Shown: positions 36,841-46,354, counted from the stretch's first letter. The stretch is 64,000 nt of DNA from Sphingomonas sp. M1-B02 (GCF_026167525.1 NZ_CP110679.1:186001-250000); one strand, 5' to 3'. A program made the numbers and translations. The notes: generated from the sequence alone by a model not told the origin.

Positions 36841-37602
36841 ATGGATTCCCCCGATAAACCTCGCTATCACCTGCCTGTGGCCGCACTTCACGCACTCGCC
36901 AATCCAGCGCGCTTCCTGAAGATCGCGCAGCCGCTTACGCCCCTCTTGTTCTGGGCGGGGGTCGCGCTTGCGCTGTTCGGCGCCTGGGCGGGGCTCACGC
37001 AGACTCCGGCGGATTATCTGCAGAAAGAAAGCGTCCGCATCCTCTACATCCACGTTCCCGCCGCCTGGCTGGGGATGGGCGGCTGGAGCGGCGTCGCCGC
37101 GGCGAGCCTCGGCTTTCTGATCTGGCGGCATCCGCTGGCCAGCATCGCGGCGCGCGCGATCGCACCTGCGGGCGCGGTGTTTGCCGCGATCTGCCTGATA
37201 AGCGGATCGATCTGGGGCCGCCCCACCTGGGGTACCTGGTGGGAATGGGACGGGCGGCTGACCAGCATGCTGCTGCTCTTCTTCATCTACATCGCCTATA
37301 TCGCGCTTGCCCGGGCCGATGCCGAGCGCGGCGGCGACGGTCGGCTGCCGGCGCTGTTCGGCGTAGCCGGATCGGTGCTGCTGCCAATCATCCGCTATTC
37401 GGTCGTCTGGTGGAACACGCTGCATCAGGGGCAGAGCATCGGGCTGACCAGCTCGTCGATCGACCGTACGATGTTGTGGCCGCTCTTCTTCACGCTGGGC
37501 GGCTTTACCCTGCTGTTCGCGGGCGTCGTACTGATGCGCATGCGCGCGGCGATCGCAACCCAGAAACTCGAGGCAAGGATGCGGCGGATGGCCTCGACAT
37601 GA
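36841..37602 (+). CDS. ccmC: Heme exporter/handling protein CcmC
   Basis: Inner-membrane protein of 253 aa with six membrane segments that presents heme to CcmE during cytochrome c maturation. The tryptophan-rich WWD-type motif is visible as RPTWGTWWEWDGRLTS, with flanking heme-ligand histidines expected in periplasmic loops (for example VWWNTLHQGQSI). It is the first ccm gene in the window, divergent from the HWE kinase with 113 nt between. ccmA and ccmB are not upstream. Its stop overlaps ccmD by 4 nt (ATGA). Confidence 0.95.
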   Translation: MDSPDKPRYHLPVAALHALANPARFLKIAQPLTPLLFWAGVALALFGAWAGLTQTPADYLQKESVRILYIHVPAAWLGMGGWSGVAAASLGFLIWRHPLASIAARAIAPAGAVFAAICLISGSIWGRPTWGTWWEWDGRLTSMLLLFFIYIAYIALARADAERGGDGRLPALFGVAGSVLLPIIRYSVVWWNTLHQGQSIGLTSSSIDRTMLWPLFFTLGGFTLLFAGVVLMRMRAAIATQKLEARMRRMAST

Positions 37603-37730
37603 ATCATTGGCTGTTCGTCTATGCCGCTTATGGCGTGACCCTGCTGGGCACCGGCGGACTGGCGCTGGCAAGCTGGCTGGCAATGCGCCGGGCCGAGCGG
37701 GCGCTGGGTTCGTTGAGGCGAGACGCGTGA
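37599..37730 (+). CDS. ccmD: Heme exporter protein CcmD
   Basis: Tiny single-span membrane protein of 43 aa, MNHWLFVYAAYGVTLLGTGG at the start with a basic RRAERALGSLRRD tail. CcmD stabilises the CcmABC-CcmE complex. The order ccmC-ccmD-ccmE with 4-nt overlaps on both sides (ATGA, GTGA) makes the call safe although the protein is too short for strong similarity. Confidence 0.92.
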   Translation: MNHWLFVYAAYGVTLLGTGGLALASWLAMRRAERALGSLRRDA

Positions 37731-38161
37731 AGCCCAAACATCAACGGCTCGTTCTGGGGTTGCTCGCGCTGGCGGCGATCGGCGGCGCCTCTGGCCTCGC
37801 GCTTTCGGCGCTGGGGGATCAGGCAGCCTTTTTCTATGCGCCCGGCGACGTGGCGGGAAAGCCGCCCCCGCTTGACCGACATGTTCGGCTGGGCGGAATG
37901 GTCGCAGCGGGATCGCTCAAGCGGCAACCCGATGGCGTCTCGGTGAATTTCGCCGTGACCGACGGCAAGGCGACCGTGCCGGTAGCGTTCCGCGGCGTGA
38001 CTCCGGACCTTTTCAAGGAAGACTCCGGCGTGGTCGCCGAAGGGCGGTTCAACCCCGACGGCAGCTTCACCGCCGACAATCTGCTCGCCAAGCATGACGA
38101 GCGCTACATGCCGCCGCAGGTCGCGGGCAAGATGCACAAGTCGGATAGCGTCGCGCAATGA
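37727..38161 (+). CDS. ccmE: Cytochrome c-type biogenesis heme chaperone CcmE
   Basis: Periplasmic, membrane-anchored heme chaperone, 144 aa. It covalently binds heme via His123 in LLAKHDERYMPP and has Tyr127 as distal ligand; both are present. An N-terminal anchor (LVLGLLALAAIGGASGLAL) precedes the OB-fold. The start is GTG 37727, which overlaps the ccmD stop; earlier in-frame residues are ccmD shadow. The stop overlaps ccmF by 4 nt. Confidence 0.96.
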   Translation: MKPKHQRLVLGLLALAAIGGASGLALSALGDQAAFFYAPGDVAGKPPPLDRHVRLGGMVAAGSLKRQPDGVSVNFAVTDGKATVPVAFRGVTPDLFKEDSGVVAEGRFNPDGSFTADNLLAKHDERYMPPQVAGKMHKSDSVAQ

Positions 38162-40083
38162 TCGCCGAAGCCGGACTTGCGGCGCTCTGGTTGGCGGGAA
38201 CGTTCGCGCTCATTCAGCTGATGCTCGCCTGGGGAGCTGTGCGGGCCAATGGGACCGCGCAGGCAGACGAGCTGATGACCGCGCTGCGTCGTGTGTCGCT
38301 GCTCCAGGGTCTGCTGGCGCTGCTTTCGTTCGGGCTCCTGATCGCTTTGTTCGTGCGCAGCGACATGTCGGTCGTGCTCGTCGCCACCAACAGCCATTCG
38401 GCCAAGCCGCTGATCTACAAGATCGCCGGCGCATGGGGAAACCATGAGGGCTCGATGCTGCTGTGGGTCGCCGTATTGGCGACGGCGGGGGCGGGGGTCG
38501 CCTTGTTCGAGCGGCGGCTGGCGTCGGCCACGCTCGCGGCCACTTTGGGGGCCCAGGCGTTCATCGCGATCGGCTTTTATGCCTTCCTGGTCTTCGCTTC
38601 GAACCCGTTCATACGGCTCGATCCGCCGGCGCCGGACGGGCAGGGGCTGAACCCGTTGCTCCAGGATCCGGGCTTGGCCTTCCACCCGCCGACGCTCTAC
38701 ATCGGCTATGTCGGGCTGTCGGTGGCGTTCAGCTTCGCGGTCGGCGCGCTGATCATGCGCGACGTGGGCCCCGCTTTCGCCAAGGCGATGCGTCCCTGGG
38801 TGCTGACGGCGTGGATATTCCTCACGATCGGGATCACCGCGGGCAGCTATTGGGCCTATTACGAGCTTGGCTGGGGCGGCTGGTGGTTCTGGGATCCGGT
38901 GGAGAATGCGTCGCTGATGCCGTGGCTGGCGGCGACCGCCTTGCTCCATTCGGTGACGGTGCTGGCGACGCGCGACGGGCTGCGCGCCTGGACGCTGATG
39001 CTCGCGCTGGTGGCGTTTGCAATGTCGATGATCGGCACCTTCCTGGTGCGATCGGGGATCCTCGTCAGCGTGCATGCCTTCGCGGTGGATCCGACACGCG
39101 GCAGCTTCATCCTGGCGCTGCTCGGAATCTATATCGGCGGGGCGCTGGCGCTGTTCGGCCTGCGCGTCGGCACCGTGACGCAGGGCTCGACGTTCCGGCT
39201 GGTGAGCCGCGAGGGCGCGCTGGTGCTCAACAATCTGCTGCTGACGGTGATCCTGGGCATCGTCTTCATCGGCACGCTCTATCCCCTGTTCGCGCAGGCG
39301 ATGGGGGTGCAACTCTCGATCGGCGCGCCCTTCTTCAACAAAGCGACCGCGCCGGTGGCGCTCGCGCTGGTGGCGGCGACCGCGGCGGGCCCCTTGCTGC
39401 GCTGGCGACGCGACAGCATGAATGCGCTGCTCGGCAAGCTGCTGGTCCCGGTGGGCGCGGCCGGGGTCGCCTTCGCGCTGGTGTTCGCGCTTTCGCGGGG
39501 GACGCATCCCGTGCCGGTGCTGGCGATCGCCTTCGCCGTCGGGCTCGGCGTGGCGAGCGTGCTGCCGCTGGTCCGGCGCAACCTGCGGCGCACGCCGATG
39601 CACGTCTGGGGCATGGTGATCGCGCATCTGGGCGTGGCGGTGAGCCTCGCCGGGATGGCGGCGGATAGCGCGTTCAAGACCGAGCGGTTGGCGGCGGTGC
39701 ATGTCGGCGACAATGTCACGGTCGGGCCGTTCCGCGTGACGCTTGCCGAAGTGCGGCCGGCGATCGGGCCCAACTGGTCGGCGCTGGAGGCACGGCTGCA
39801 GGTCCGGCGTGGCGAGGACGGCCAGGTTTTCGAAATGATGCCGCAACAGCGCTTCTTCTCCGCCCCGCCGACCAACACCAACGAGGCGGCGATCCGCACG
39901 CTGTTCGACGGCCAGCTCTATACCGTGCTGGGCGAAGGCGCCGAGGACGGACGCTGGCAACTCCGCTTGTGGTGGAAGCCATGGGTGACGCTGATCTGGC
40001 TGGGCGGCGGGCTTATCGCTTTGGGCGGGCTGCTGGCGCTGATCGGGCGGGTTCGGCGCGAGCGGCGTGAGGACGACGCATGA
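38158..40083 (+). CDS. ccmF: Heme lyase subunit CcmF
   Basis: Large inner-membrane protein, 641 aa, with about 14-15 membrane segments. It is the core of the heme lyase that attaches heme to apocytochrome c. The WWD domain GWGGWWFWDPVENASLMPW is complete, and SHSAKPLIYKIAGAWGNHEG is another conserved loop. It overlaps ccmE (4 nt) and ccmG (4 nt). The membrane-bound cytochrome domain of PuuD elsewhere in this window is a likely client of the system. Confidence 0.97.
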   Translation: MIAEAGLAALWLAGTFALIQLMLAWGAVRANGTAQADELMTALRRVSLLQGLLALLSFGLLIALFVRSDMSVVLVATNSHSAKPLIYKIAGAWGNHEGSMLLWVAVLATAGAGVALFERRLASATLAATLGAQAFIAIGFYAFLVFASNPFIRLDPPAPDGQGLNPLLQDPGLAFHPPTLYIGYVGLSVAFSFAVGALIMRDVGPAFAKAMRPWVLTAWIFLTIGITAGSYWAYYELGWGGWWFWDPVENASLMPWLAATALLHSVTVLATRDGLRAWTLMLALVAFAMSMIGTFLVRSGILVSVHAFAVDPTRGSFILALLGIYIGGALALFGLRVGTVTQGSTFRLVSREGALVLNNLLLTVILGIVFIGTLYPLFAQAMGVQLSIGAPFFNKATAPVALALVAATAAGPLLRWRRDSMNALLGKLLVPVGAAGVAFALVFALSRGTHPVPVLAIAFAVGLGVASVLPLVRRNLRRTPMHVWGMVIAHLGVAVSLAGMAADSAFKTERLAAVHVGDNVTVGPFRVTLAEVRPAIGPNWSALEARLQVRRGEDGQVFEMMPQQRFFSAPPTNTNEAAIRTLFDGQLYTVLGEGAEDGRWQLRLWWKPWVTLIWLGGGLIALGGLLALIGRVRRERREDDA

Positions 40084-40604
40084 AGCGGGCGCTGATCTGG
40101 GCGCCGCTGGCGCTGTTCGCGATCGTGTTCGGGCTGGCGGCGGCCGGGCTGTTCAAGCCGGCCGATCGGACGATCTATTCGGCGATGGTCGGCAAGCCGC
40201 TGCCCACGATCGAACTGCCTGCGTTGCTGCCGGGCAAGCCGGGGATCGCAACCGCGCAGCTCAAGGGCAAGCCGCGGCTGCTCAACGTGTTTGCGAGCTG
40301 GTGCGTGCCGTGCATCGCCGAGGCACCGCACCTGCTCGCGCTGAAAGCGGCGGGGGCGGAAATCGACGCGATCGCCATCCGCGATACGCCGGAGGCAGTG
40401 CGGGCGTTCCTCGCGCGCAACGGCGATCCCTATACGCGGATCGGCGACGACAAGGCCAGTGTGGGGCAGCTAGCGCTCGGATCGTCGGGCGTACCGGAAA
40501 CCTTTCTGATCGACTCGCGCGGCGTTATCGTGAAGCAGCATGTCGGCGACATCCGCGCCGAGCATGTGGCGGAGCTTCTTGCTGCGCTGGAGGCGGCGAA
40601 GTGA
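40080..40604 (+). CDS. ccmG: Thiol:disulfide interchange protein CcmG/DsbE
   Basis: Periplasmic thioredoxin-fold protein of 174 aa held by an N-terminal anchor (LIWAPLALFAIVFGLAAAGLF). It keeps apocytochrome thiols or CcmH reduced. The active site is Cys75-Val-Pro-Cys78 in NVFASWCVPCIAEAP, and the cis-Pro loop is in GSSGVPETFLID. It overlaps ccmF and ends one codon from the ccmH GTG start. Confidence 0.96.
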   Translation: MKRALIWAPLALFAIVFGLAAAGLFKPADRTIYSAMVGKPLPTIELPALLPGKPGIATAQLKGKPRLLNVFASWCVPCIAEAPHLLALKAAGAEIDAIAIRDTPEAVRAFLARNGDPYTRIGDDKASVGQLALGSSGVPETFLIDSRGVIVKQHVGDIRAEHVAELLAALEAAK

Positions 40605-41023
40605 GCGCGCGGCTCTTCTCCTTGATGATTGGACTGACGGCGACGCTTTCGGCGACTGCGGCATGGGCCGACTCCAGTCGTCCGTCGGCGCCCTTGGCAT
40701 ATACGCAGCTCGCCGATCCGGGGGCGGAAGCACGGGCCAAGGCATTGATGGACACGCTGCGCTGCCTCGTCTGCCAGGGGCAGTCGATCGCCGACAGCGA
40801 CGCCGAAATGGCAGGCGACATGCGCTCGCTTGTGCGAGAGCGGATCGCGGCGGGGGAGAATCCCGATCAAATCCGCAAATGGCTCGTCCAGCGTTATGGC
40901 GACTATGTAACCTATGACCCGCCGTTGAGCTGGGTGACTGCTCCGCTGTGGCTCGCGCCGATCATGTTGCTCGTGGCGGGTTTTTTCATCGCGCGCCGCA
41001 ATTTCGGGAGGCCCAAGCCATGA
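40601..41023 (+). CDS. ccmH: Cytochrome c-type biogenesis protein CcmH (CycL)
   Basis: Periplasmic thioredox protein, 140 aa, with a signal sequence and a C-terminal membrane anchor (APLWLAPIMLLVAGFFIARR). Active-site Cys55 and Cys58 lie in LRCLVCQGQSIADS, the family signature. The start is GTG 40601, directly at the ccmG stop (GTGA). The protein corresponds to the N-terminal part of long enterobacterial CcmH; the TPR part is the next gene. Confidence 0.95.
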   Translation: MSARLFSLMIGLTATLSATAAWADSSRPSAPLAYTQLADPGAEARAKALMDTLRCLVCQGQSIADSDAEMAGDMRSLVRERIAAGENPDQIRKWLVQRYGDYVTYDPPLSWVTAPLWLAPIMLLVAGFFIARRNFGRPKP

Positions 41024-41673
41024 TGGGCTGGGTTCTGTTCGCGCTGTTGGCGCTGGCATCCGCGCTGCTGCTGTGGCGTACGGGCTTTCCAAAGCGGATG
41101 TGGACGGTCGCCGCGACGGCGCTGATGCTCGGCGCGGCGGGCTATGCGTGGCAGGGCCAGCCGGCGCTCGCGGGTCGCCCGGTGCTCGCCACCGACCAGA
41201 CCGTCGAGATCGACCCGAACCTCGTCGCATTGCGCGACGCGATGTTTGGCCGGTTCAACTTCAGTTACAGCTATTTCATTGCTTCCGACGCGATGAAGCG
41301 CGCCGGGTTGCCGCAGCAGGCGGCCTGGGTGATGGTCGGCGCGGTGCGCAAATCGCCGCAGGATGCCGGGCTCTGGACCGGGCTCGGGGCCGCTCTGGCG
41401 GAGCATGACGGCAACCAGATCTCCCCTGGTGCGCGGTTTGCGTTCGAAAAGGCCGAGGCAATAGGGCCGAAGCATCCCGGACCGCCCTTTTTCCACGGGC
41501 TGGCGCTGGTCCGCGAAGGCAAGTTCGCCGAAGCCCGACCCTATTGGGCGAAGGCGGTGGCGCTGACCCCGGAGAAAGCGAGCTATCGGCCGGAGTTGAT
41601 GATGCGGCTGTTCCTGCTCGATCGCTATCTGGCGGGGGACACGTTGCCGGACGTGCCCGAACCGACACCCTGA
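41020..41673 (+). CDS. ccmI: CcmI-like TPR cytochrome c biogenesis protein
   Basis: Membrane-anchored protein of 217 aa. Two N-terminal hydrophobic spans (GWVLFALLALASALLLW and AATALMLGAAGYAW) precede a TPR region with repeated pairs such as AAWVMVGAVRKSPQDAGLWTGLG and ARPYWAKAVALTPEKA. It probably holds apocytochrome c for the CcmF/H machinery. It is shorter than classical CcmI, so the name reflects position and layout. It starts ATG-ATG at 41020 over the ccmH stop and ends the operon. Confidence 0.82.
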   Translation: MMGWVLFALLALASALLLWRTGFPKRMWTVAATALMLGAAGYAWQGQPALAGRPVLATDQTVEIDPNLVALRDAMFGRFNFSYSYFIASDAMKRAGLPQQAAWVMVGAVRKSPQDAGLWTGLGAALAEHDGNQISPGARFAFEKAEAIGPKHPGPPFFHGLALVREGKFAEARPYWAKAVALTPEKASYRPELMMRLFLLDRYLAGDTLPDVPEPTP

Positions 41674-41678
41674 CCGGC

Positions 41679-41698
41679 ATCCCGGCGGGCGCCGGGAT
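41679..41698. repeat. Single-arm palindromic repeat (family B-like), end of ccm operon
   Basis: ATCCCGGC and its perfect complement with a 4-nt loop lie between the convergent ccmI and DUF3072 stops. The arm resembles those of the repeats at 13.2 and 53.2 kb. It may act as a weak terminator or mRNA end for both genes, but there is no T-run. Confidence 0.55.
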
Positions 41699-41713
41699 AC
41701 CGTGGGTTCAGCA

Positions 41714-41932
41714 TTACTGGCCGCGCCCGGTTTCGTCCTGCAGCGCGTCGATCCGCTTGGAGGCTTCGGCCTTGGTCAGCTGATCGTCGAAGCTCGCATG
41801 TGCCTCCTCGCTCAGCGTCTTGAGATAGGAGGCCTGAGCACCGGTCATCGGCTCCTGACCGGTGACCCAGTCGTCGGGGTCCTTCTCGGCATTGCCGACG
41901 GGTTCTGCCTTGGGATTGGCTTGATCGATCAT
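41714..41932 (-). CDS. DUF3072 domain protein
   Basis: Small soluble protein of 72 aa of unknown function. The conserved core is TGQEPMTGAQASYLKTLSEE followed by LTKAEASKRIDALQ, which together identify the DUF3072 family found in alphaproteobacteria and actinobacteria. It is acidic and Gln/Lys-rich at the start (MIDQANPKAEPVGN). It stands alone between the ccm operon and ald. The basic idea of a helix-turn protein binding nucleic acid is not supported by anything visible. Confidence 0.85.
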   Translation of the reverse strand: MIDQANPKAEPVGNAEKDPDDWVTGQEPMTGAQASYLKTLSEEAHASFDDQLTKAEASKRIDALQDETGRGQ

Positions 41933-42000
41933 CGCATCGTCCTCGCTTGGTTTTCGCGGGGCTCAACGCTGGATGTTCCTATCCTGTTCCCTATCGCGGT

Positions 42001-43107
42001 TCAGCCCGCCCAAGCTTCGAACGGCAGGTCAAGCGCCTCGGCGACTGCCTCGTGGCGGATCTTGCCGCCCGAGACGTTGAGGCCCATTGCAAGATGCCGG
42101 TCCGCCTTCATCGCGGCCCCGGCGCCGAGGTTTGCCAGCTTGAGGACGAAGGGCAGGGTGGCGTTGTTGAGCGCAAAGGCCGAGGTGCGCGCGACCGCGC
42201 CGGGCATGTTCGCCACGCAATAATGGATGATGCCATCGACTTCATAGACCGGATCGTCGTGGGTGGTCGCGTGGCTCGTCTCGAAGCAGCCGCCCTGATC
42301 GATCGCGATATCGACCAGAACCGACCCGCGCATCATCGTCTTGAGCATGTCGCGGGTGACGAGCTTGGGCGCAGCGGCGCCGGGAACCAGCACGGCACCG
42401 ATGACAACCTGCGAGCGCGCGACCGCCTCGGCAATCGCGGCCTTGGAAGCGTAGGCGGTCTTGATCTGGCTGCCGAAATGCATGTCGAGCTCGGCGAGGC
42501 GTTCGTTGTTGATGTCGTAGATCGTCACGTCGGCGCGCTGGCCGACCGCCATCTGCGCGGCGTTGATGCCCGAGACGCCGCCGCCTAGGATCGCCACCTT
42601 GCATGGGGCAACGCCGGGGACGCCGCCTAGCAATTCGCCGCGGCCACCTTGTTCCTTTTCGAGATAATGCGCGCCCACCTGGATCGACATGCGCCCGGCG
42701 ACTTCGCTCATCGGCTTGAGGAGGGGAAGGGCGCCCGAGTTCGAGGTGACGGTCTCATAGGCGATGCAGGTAGCGCCCGAGGCGATCAGACCCTCGGTCT
42801 GGGGCTTGTCGGCGGCGAGGTGGAGATAGGTAAAGAGCAAGTGGCGCGGCTCGAGCAAGGCGATCTCGCTCGGCTGCGGCTCCTTGACCTTCACGATCAT
42901 GTCCGAGCCGGCGAAGACCGCGGCGGCATCGGCGGCGATCGTCGCGCCGACGTTCACATAGGCTTCGTCGGCGAAGTCGATGCCCATGCCGGCCTGGGTC
43001 TCGACCAGCACCTGGTGGCCGGCGGCGACGAGTTCGGAGACCGAGGCGGGGGTCAGCCCGACGCGATATTCGTGATTCTTGATTTCCTTGGGGACACCGA
43101 TCTTCAT
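42001..43107 (-). CDS. ald: Alanine dehydrogenase
   Basis: NAD-dependent L-alanine dehydrogenase of 368 aa, soluble hexamer, interconverting alanine and pyruvate plus ammonia. It begins MKIGVPKEIKNHEYRVGLTP, the family signature. Catalytic region LLFTYLHLAADKPQT includes the active-site His, and the NAD site is VAILGGGVSGINAAQMAVG. The final MGLNVSGGKIRHEAVAEAL is typical. An Lrp/AsnC gene lies divergently 133 nt upstream, the standard control arrangement for ald. Confidence 0.97.
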   Translation of the reverse strand: MKIGVPKEIKNHEYRVGLTPASVSELVAAGHQVLVETQAGMGIDFADEAYVNVGATIAADAAAVFAGSDMIVKVKEPQPSEIALLEPRHLLFTYLHLAADKPQTEGLIASGATCIAYETVTSNSGALPLLKPMSEVAGRMSIQVGAHYLEKEQGGRGELLGGVPGVAPCKVAILGGGVSGINAAQMAVGQRADVTIYDINNERLAELDMHFGSQIKTAYASKAAIAEAVARSQVVIGAVLVPGAAAPKLVTRDMLKTMMRGSVLVDIAIDQGGCFETSHATTHDDPVYEVDGIIHYCVANMPGAVARTSAFALNNATLPFVLKLANLGAGAAMKADRHLAMGLNVSGGKIRHEAVAEALDLPFEAWAG

Positions 43108-43240
43108 GGCAGCTCTCCTGAATGCGATGAGGACAACCTATCGCGAAGCGGTGCGGCGAATCCCTGCAAAGATGTGCGTCGCGGCTAGCGACCGCGCATG
43201 GATTTGCTATATTCGCGGCCATGATCGCAGATAATCCCTG

Positions 43241-43708
43241 ATGGACCGCATTTTCACTTCGATCCTCAAATTGCTCGCCGCCGACGCCCGGGCGTCGGTG
43301 AGCGGAATCGCGGCCGATGTCGGGCTGTCGCAATCGGCCTGCACGCGGCGCATCCAGGCGCTCGAATCGACCGGGCATATCCAGGGCTATGGCGCCAAGC
43401 TCGGGCATCGCGAACTTGGCTTCAAGGTGACCGCTCTGGTCGACATCACGCTCGGCACCCAAGTGGAGGAGGATCTTGCCCAGTTCGAGCGCGCGGTGTC
43501 GGCGATCGACGGGGTCGTCGAATGCGCTTTGGTCTCGGGCGGGCAGGATTATCGGCTCAAGATACTCGCGCGCGATCTCGACGATTATGAGCGGCTGCAC
43601 CGTGAGCATCTTGGACGATTGCCGGGCGTGGTGACGATCAATTCCAGTTTCGTCCTGCGCGCCGTGCCCACCCGCAGCGAAGCAGATGCGCTGTTTGCGG
43701 CGCGGTGA
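43241..43708 (+). CDS. Lrp/AsnC family regulator, probable regulator of ald
   Basis: Feast/famine regulator, 155 aa. The HTH has GIAADVGLSQSACTRRIQAL and the C-terminal RAM domain includes VVECALVSGGQDYRLKILA, the small-molecule pocket. It begins at ATG 43241; a TATATT element at 43208-43213 could be its -10. It is divergent from ald, so alanine-responsive activation of ald is the likely job. The ligand is not shown by the sequence itself. Confidence 0.92.
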   Translation: MDRIFTSILKLLAADARASVSGIAADVGLSQSACTRRIQALESTGHIQGYGAKLGHRELGFKVTALVDITLGTQVEEDLAQFERAVSAIDGVVECALVSGGQDYRLKILARDLDDYERLHREHLGRLPGVVTINSSFVLRAVPTRSEADALFAAR

Positions 43709-43752
43709 ACGACCTGTCCCGCGATGGCGCTGGAATGGCCCGTTGCTAGGCC

Positions 43753-45780
43753 ATGCTGCAAATGCTAACTGCGCGCGTTCCAGAGCCAGTCGAGAACCCA
43801 GGTCGCTATGACCCTTCCCCTTCTCTCCGCCGCGCGACAGCCCCAGTGACAGCCGCCAGCACCGAACCAGCGCCAAGCGCCGCGGTTCACGAAGACGATG
43901 CCGAGCACGGGCATCACCCGAAGGGCAGCATGCGTGCGCTTGCCCTGGGGGCGGTGGGCGTCGTCTATGGCGACATCGGCACCTCGCCGCTCTATGCGAT
44001 GAAGGAGACGTTCGTCGGCCATCATCCGCTGGCGGTCGACCTGGTCCACGTGTTCGGCGTGGTCAGCCTGATTTTCTGGTCGCTGCTGATCATCGTCACC
44101 GGCAAATATATCTTCCTGACGATGCGCGCCGACAACAAGGGCGAGGGCGGCAGCCTGGCGCTGCTGGCGCTGATCCAGCGCAAGAGCGGCAGCGGACCGG
44201 GACGGTGGAGCCATGGGCTGGTGATGCTCGGCGTGCTGGCAACGGCATTGTTCTTCGGCGATTGCATGATCACCCCGGCGATCTCGGTGCTTTCGGCGGT
44301 CGAGGGTCTGGCGGTCGTCCAGGAGGGCTTTGCGCCGTTCGTGCTGCCGATCGCAGTGGCGATACTGGTTGGACTTTTCATCATCCAGGCGCGCGGCACC
44401 GACATCATCGGCAAATTCTTCGGGCCGATCATGCTAGTCTATTTCCTGACGCTGGCGCTGCTCGGCACGCTGAGCATCCTCGAGCGGCCCGATGTGCTCC
44501 AGGCGTTCAATCCGATCTGGGTCGTGCGCTTCTTCGCGGCTGACCCGAGCCTGGCGTTCCTGGCGTTGGGATCGGTGGTGCTCGCGCTGACCGGTGCGGA
44601 AGCGCTTTACGCCGACATGGGCCATTTCGGGCGCCGGCCGATCCAGGTCGCGTGGGTCTGGCTGATCTTTCCCGCGCTGATGCTAAATTATCTTGGCCAA
44701 GGCTCGCTGTTGCTGCGCGATCCCTCGGCGGCCGAGAATCCCTTTTTCATGCTGGCAAGCGAGGGTTGGCGACTGCCTTTGGTGATCCTGGCGACGATGG
44801 CGACGATCATCGCGAGCCAGGCGGTGATCACCGGCGCCTTCTCGGTCTGTCAGCAAGCGGTCCAGCTCGGCCTGATGCCGCGGCTGCGGATCAACCACAC
44901 GTCCGCGTCGGCGCACGGCCAGATCTATCTGCCGGTCGTCAACTGGGCGCTGATGGTGATGGTGCTGGTGCTCGTCCTGACCTTCAAGGAATCGTCGAAC
45001 CTCGCCGCGGCCTATGGCATCGCGGTGACGGGCACGATGTTCATCACCACCTGCATGCTCGCGGTGCTGATCCGGCGCGTCTGGCATTGGCCGCGACTCA
45101 TCTCGATTGCCTTGATTGCGGTGCTGCTGGTGTTCGACGGCGCTTATTTCGCGTCGAACGTCACAAAGATACCCGATGGCGGCTGGTTCCCGCTGCTCGT
45201 CGGCCTCGTCGCCTTCACGCTGCTGACGACCTGGGCGAAGGGCCGTCAGCTGATGATTGCGCGGCTCCGCGAGAGCGCCATGCCGATCCGCATCTTCATC
45301 GAATCGGCCGCCAACTCCGCGGCGCGGGTGCAGGGGACGGCGGTCTTCATGACCTCGACCCCGGACGGCGTGCCGCACGCGCTGCTCCACAACCTCAAGC
45401 ACAACAAGGTGCTCCACGATCGCGTGATCCTGCTCACCGTGAAGATCGCCGACGAGCCCTATGTCGAGGACGAGAAACGGATGTGGATCGAGGATCTCGG
45501 CAAGGGCTTCCACCGCGTCGTGATCAAGTTCGGCTTCATGCAGGATGCGGACGTGCCGGCAGCGCTCAAGCAGGTGAGCACCTGTGGGGCCGAGTTCAAG
45601 ATGATGGACACCAGCTTCTTCCTGGCGCGTCAGACGCTGCTTCCCTCGGCCAAGCCGGGGATGATGGTGTGGCGCGAGAAGCTGTTCGCCTGGATGCTGC
45701 GCAACGCCGAAAGCGCGATGGAATTCTTCCGGCTGCCGACCAACCGCGTCGTCGAGCTGGGGAGCCAGGTGGAGATTTGA
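43753..45780 (+). CDS. kup: Low-affinity potassium transporter Kup
   Basis: Inner-membrane K+/H+ symporter with 12 membrane helices and a cytoplasmic C-terminal domain, up to 675 aa. Family hallmarks are [36 protein letters not shown] and [11 protein letters not shown]. The start is uncertain: ATG 43753 is the first possibility, but GTG 43846 (644 aa) would give a more usual N-terminus, and neither has a strong Shine-Dalgarno. The stop overlaps a 2'-5' RNA ligase-type gene by 4 nt. Confidence 0.95.
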   Translation: MLQMLTARVPEPVENPGRYDPSPSLRRATAPVTAASTEPAPSAAVHEDDAEHGHHPKGSMRALALGAVGVVYGDIGTSPLYAMKETFVGHHPLAVDLVHVFGVVSLIFWSLLIIVTGKYIFLTMRADNKGEGGSLALLALIQRKSGSGPGRWSHGLVMLGVLATALFFGDCMITPAISVLSAVEGLAVVQEGFAPFVLPIAVAILVGLFIIQARGTDIIGKFFGPIMLVYFLTLALLGTLSILERPDVLQAFNPIWVVRFFAADPSLAFLALGSVVLALTGAEALYADMGHFGRRPIQVAWVWLIFPALMLNYLGQGSLLLRDPSAAENPFFMLASEGWRLPLVILATMATIIASQAVITGAFSVCQQAVQLGLMPRLRINHTSASAHGQIYLPVVNWALMVMVLVLVLTFKESSNLAAAYGIAVTGTMFITTCMLAVLIRRVWHWPRLISIALIAVLLVFDGAYFASNVTKIPDGGWFPLLVGLVAFTLLTTWAKGRQLMIARLRESAMPIRIFIESAANSAARVQGTAVFMTSTPDGVPHALLHNLKHNKVLHDRVILLTVKIADEPYVEDEKRMWIEDLGKGFHRVVIKFGFMQDADVPAALKQVSTCGAEFKMMDTSFFLARQTLLPSAKPGMMVWREKLFAWMLRNAESAMEFFRLPTNRVVELGSQVEI

Positions 45781-46298
45781 CTCCGGAACCGGTCCGGGGA
45801 GCGCCGCTGATCGTGACGGCGCTGTTCGGGAGGCAGGATCATGCCTGGTTCAATGCGCTGCGCCGCGAGCATTATCCGCCCGAGCGCAACGTGATCGATG
45901 CGCATCTTACGCTGTTCCACCAGCTTCCGCCCTCGGCGGCGGACGAGCTCAAGCGGCGATTGTCGGCGGCGACGCGGGGCGTGCGGGCGCCACGGGTTCG
46001 GGTCACCGGCCTGATGTCGCTGGGGCGCGGGGTGGCGTATCGGATCGACTCCCCAGAGCTCGAGGCAATTCGTGCCGAGCTGGCAGAGGCGTTCGCCGGG
46101 CTGCTGAGCGCGCAGGACTCTGGACGCTGGCGGCCGCACGTTACCGTGCAGAACAAGGTTACGCCGGTGCTCGCGAAGACCGTGCTGGCGGCACTGTCGC
46201 GCGACTTCGAGCCACGCGAGGTCGAGATCGCCGGGCTGGCGAGCTGGTGGTATCGAGGTGGCCCCTGGGACTCCAATTCCCGGCATATGTTCGCTTGA
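45777..46298 (+). CDS. 2'-5' RNA ligase family protein (LigT/2H phosphoesterase)
   Basis: Two-histidine phosphoesterase, about 173 aa. Both catalytic motifs are present, HLTLFH and HVTVQN. Members hydrolyse or form 2'-5' or cyclic phosphodiester bonds in RNA, but their cellular substrates are mostly unknown. The frame is open far back through kup in another phase. I propose TTG 45777, which follows AGGTGGAG at good spacing and overlaps the kup stop (TTGA), giving [18 protein letters not shown]. It is probably translationally coupled to kup. Confidence 0.82.
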   Translation: MTPEPVRGAPLIVTALFGRQDHAWFNALRREHYPPERNVIDAHLTLFHQLPPSAADELKRRLSAATRGVRAPRVRVTGLMSLGRGVAYRIDSPELEAIRAELAEAFAGLLSAQDSGRWRPHVTVQNKVTPVLAKTVLAALSRDFEPREVEIAGLASWWYRGGPWDSNSRHMFA

Positions 46299-46323
46299 CC
46301 GCTCGGGAAGCGGGACCTATGTC
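46295..46323 (+). promoter_or_regulatory. Candidate promoter of tRNA-Met
   Basis: TTGACC and TATGTC are spaced by 17 nt, with the -10 about 31 nt before the tRNA. The -35 is close to consensus and overlaps the stop codon of the preceding gene; the -10 is moderate. Confidence 0.4.
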
Positions 46324-46354
46324 GCCCGCTCGCCCGAAGGGGCCGCCTTGGTAG

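Noticed and set aside
38104..39960. Long minus-strand frame opposite ccmF
   Set aside because: Arg/His/Gln-rich shadow of a hydrophobic membrane protein gene; not protein-like.
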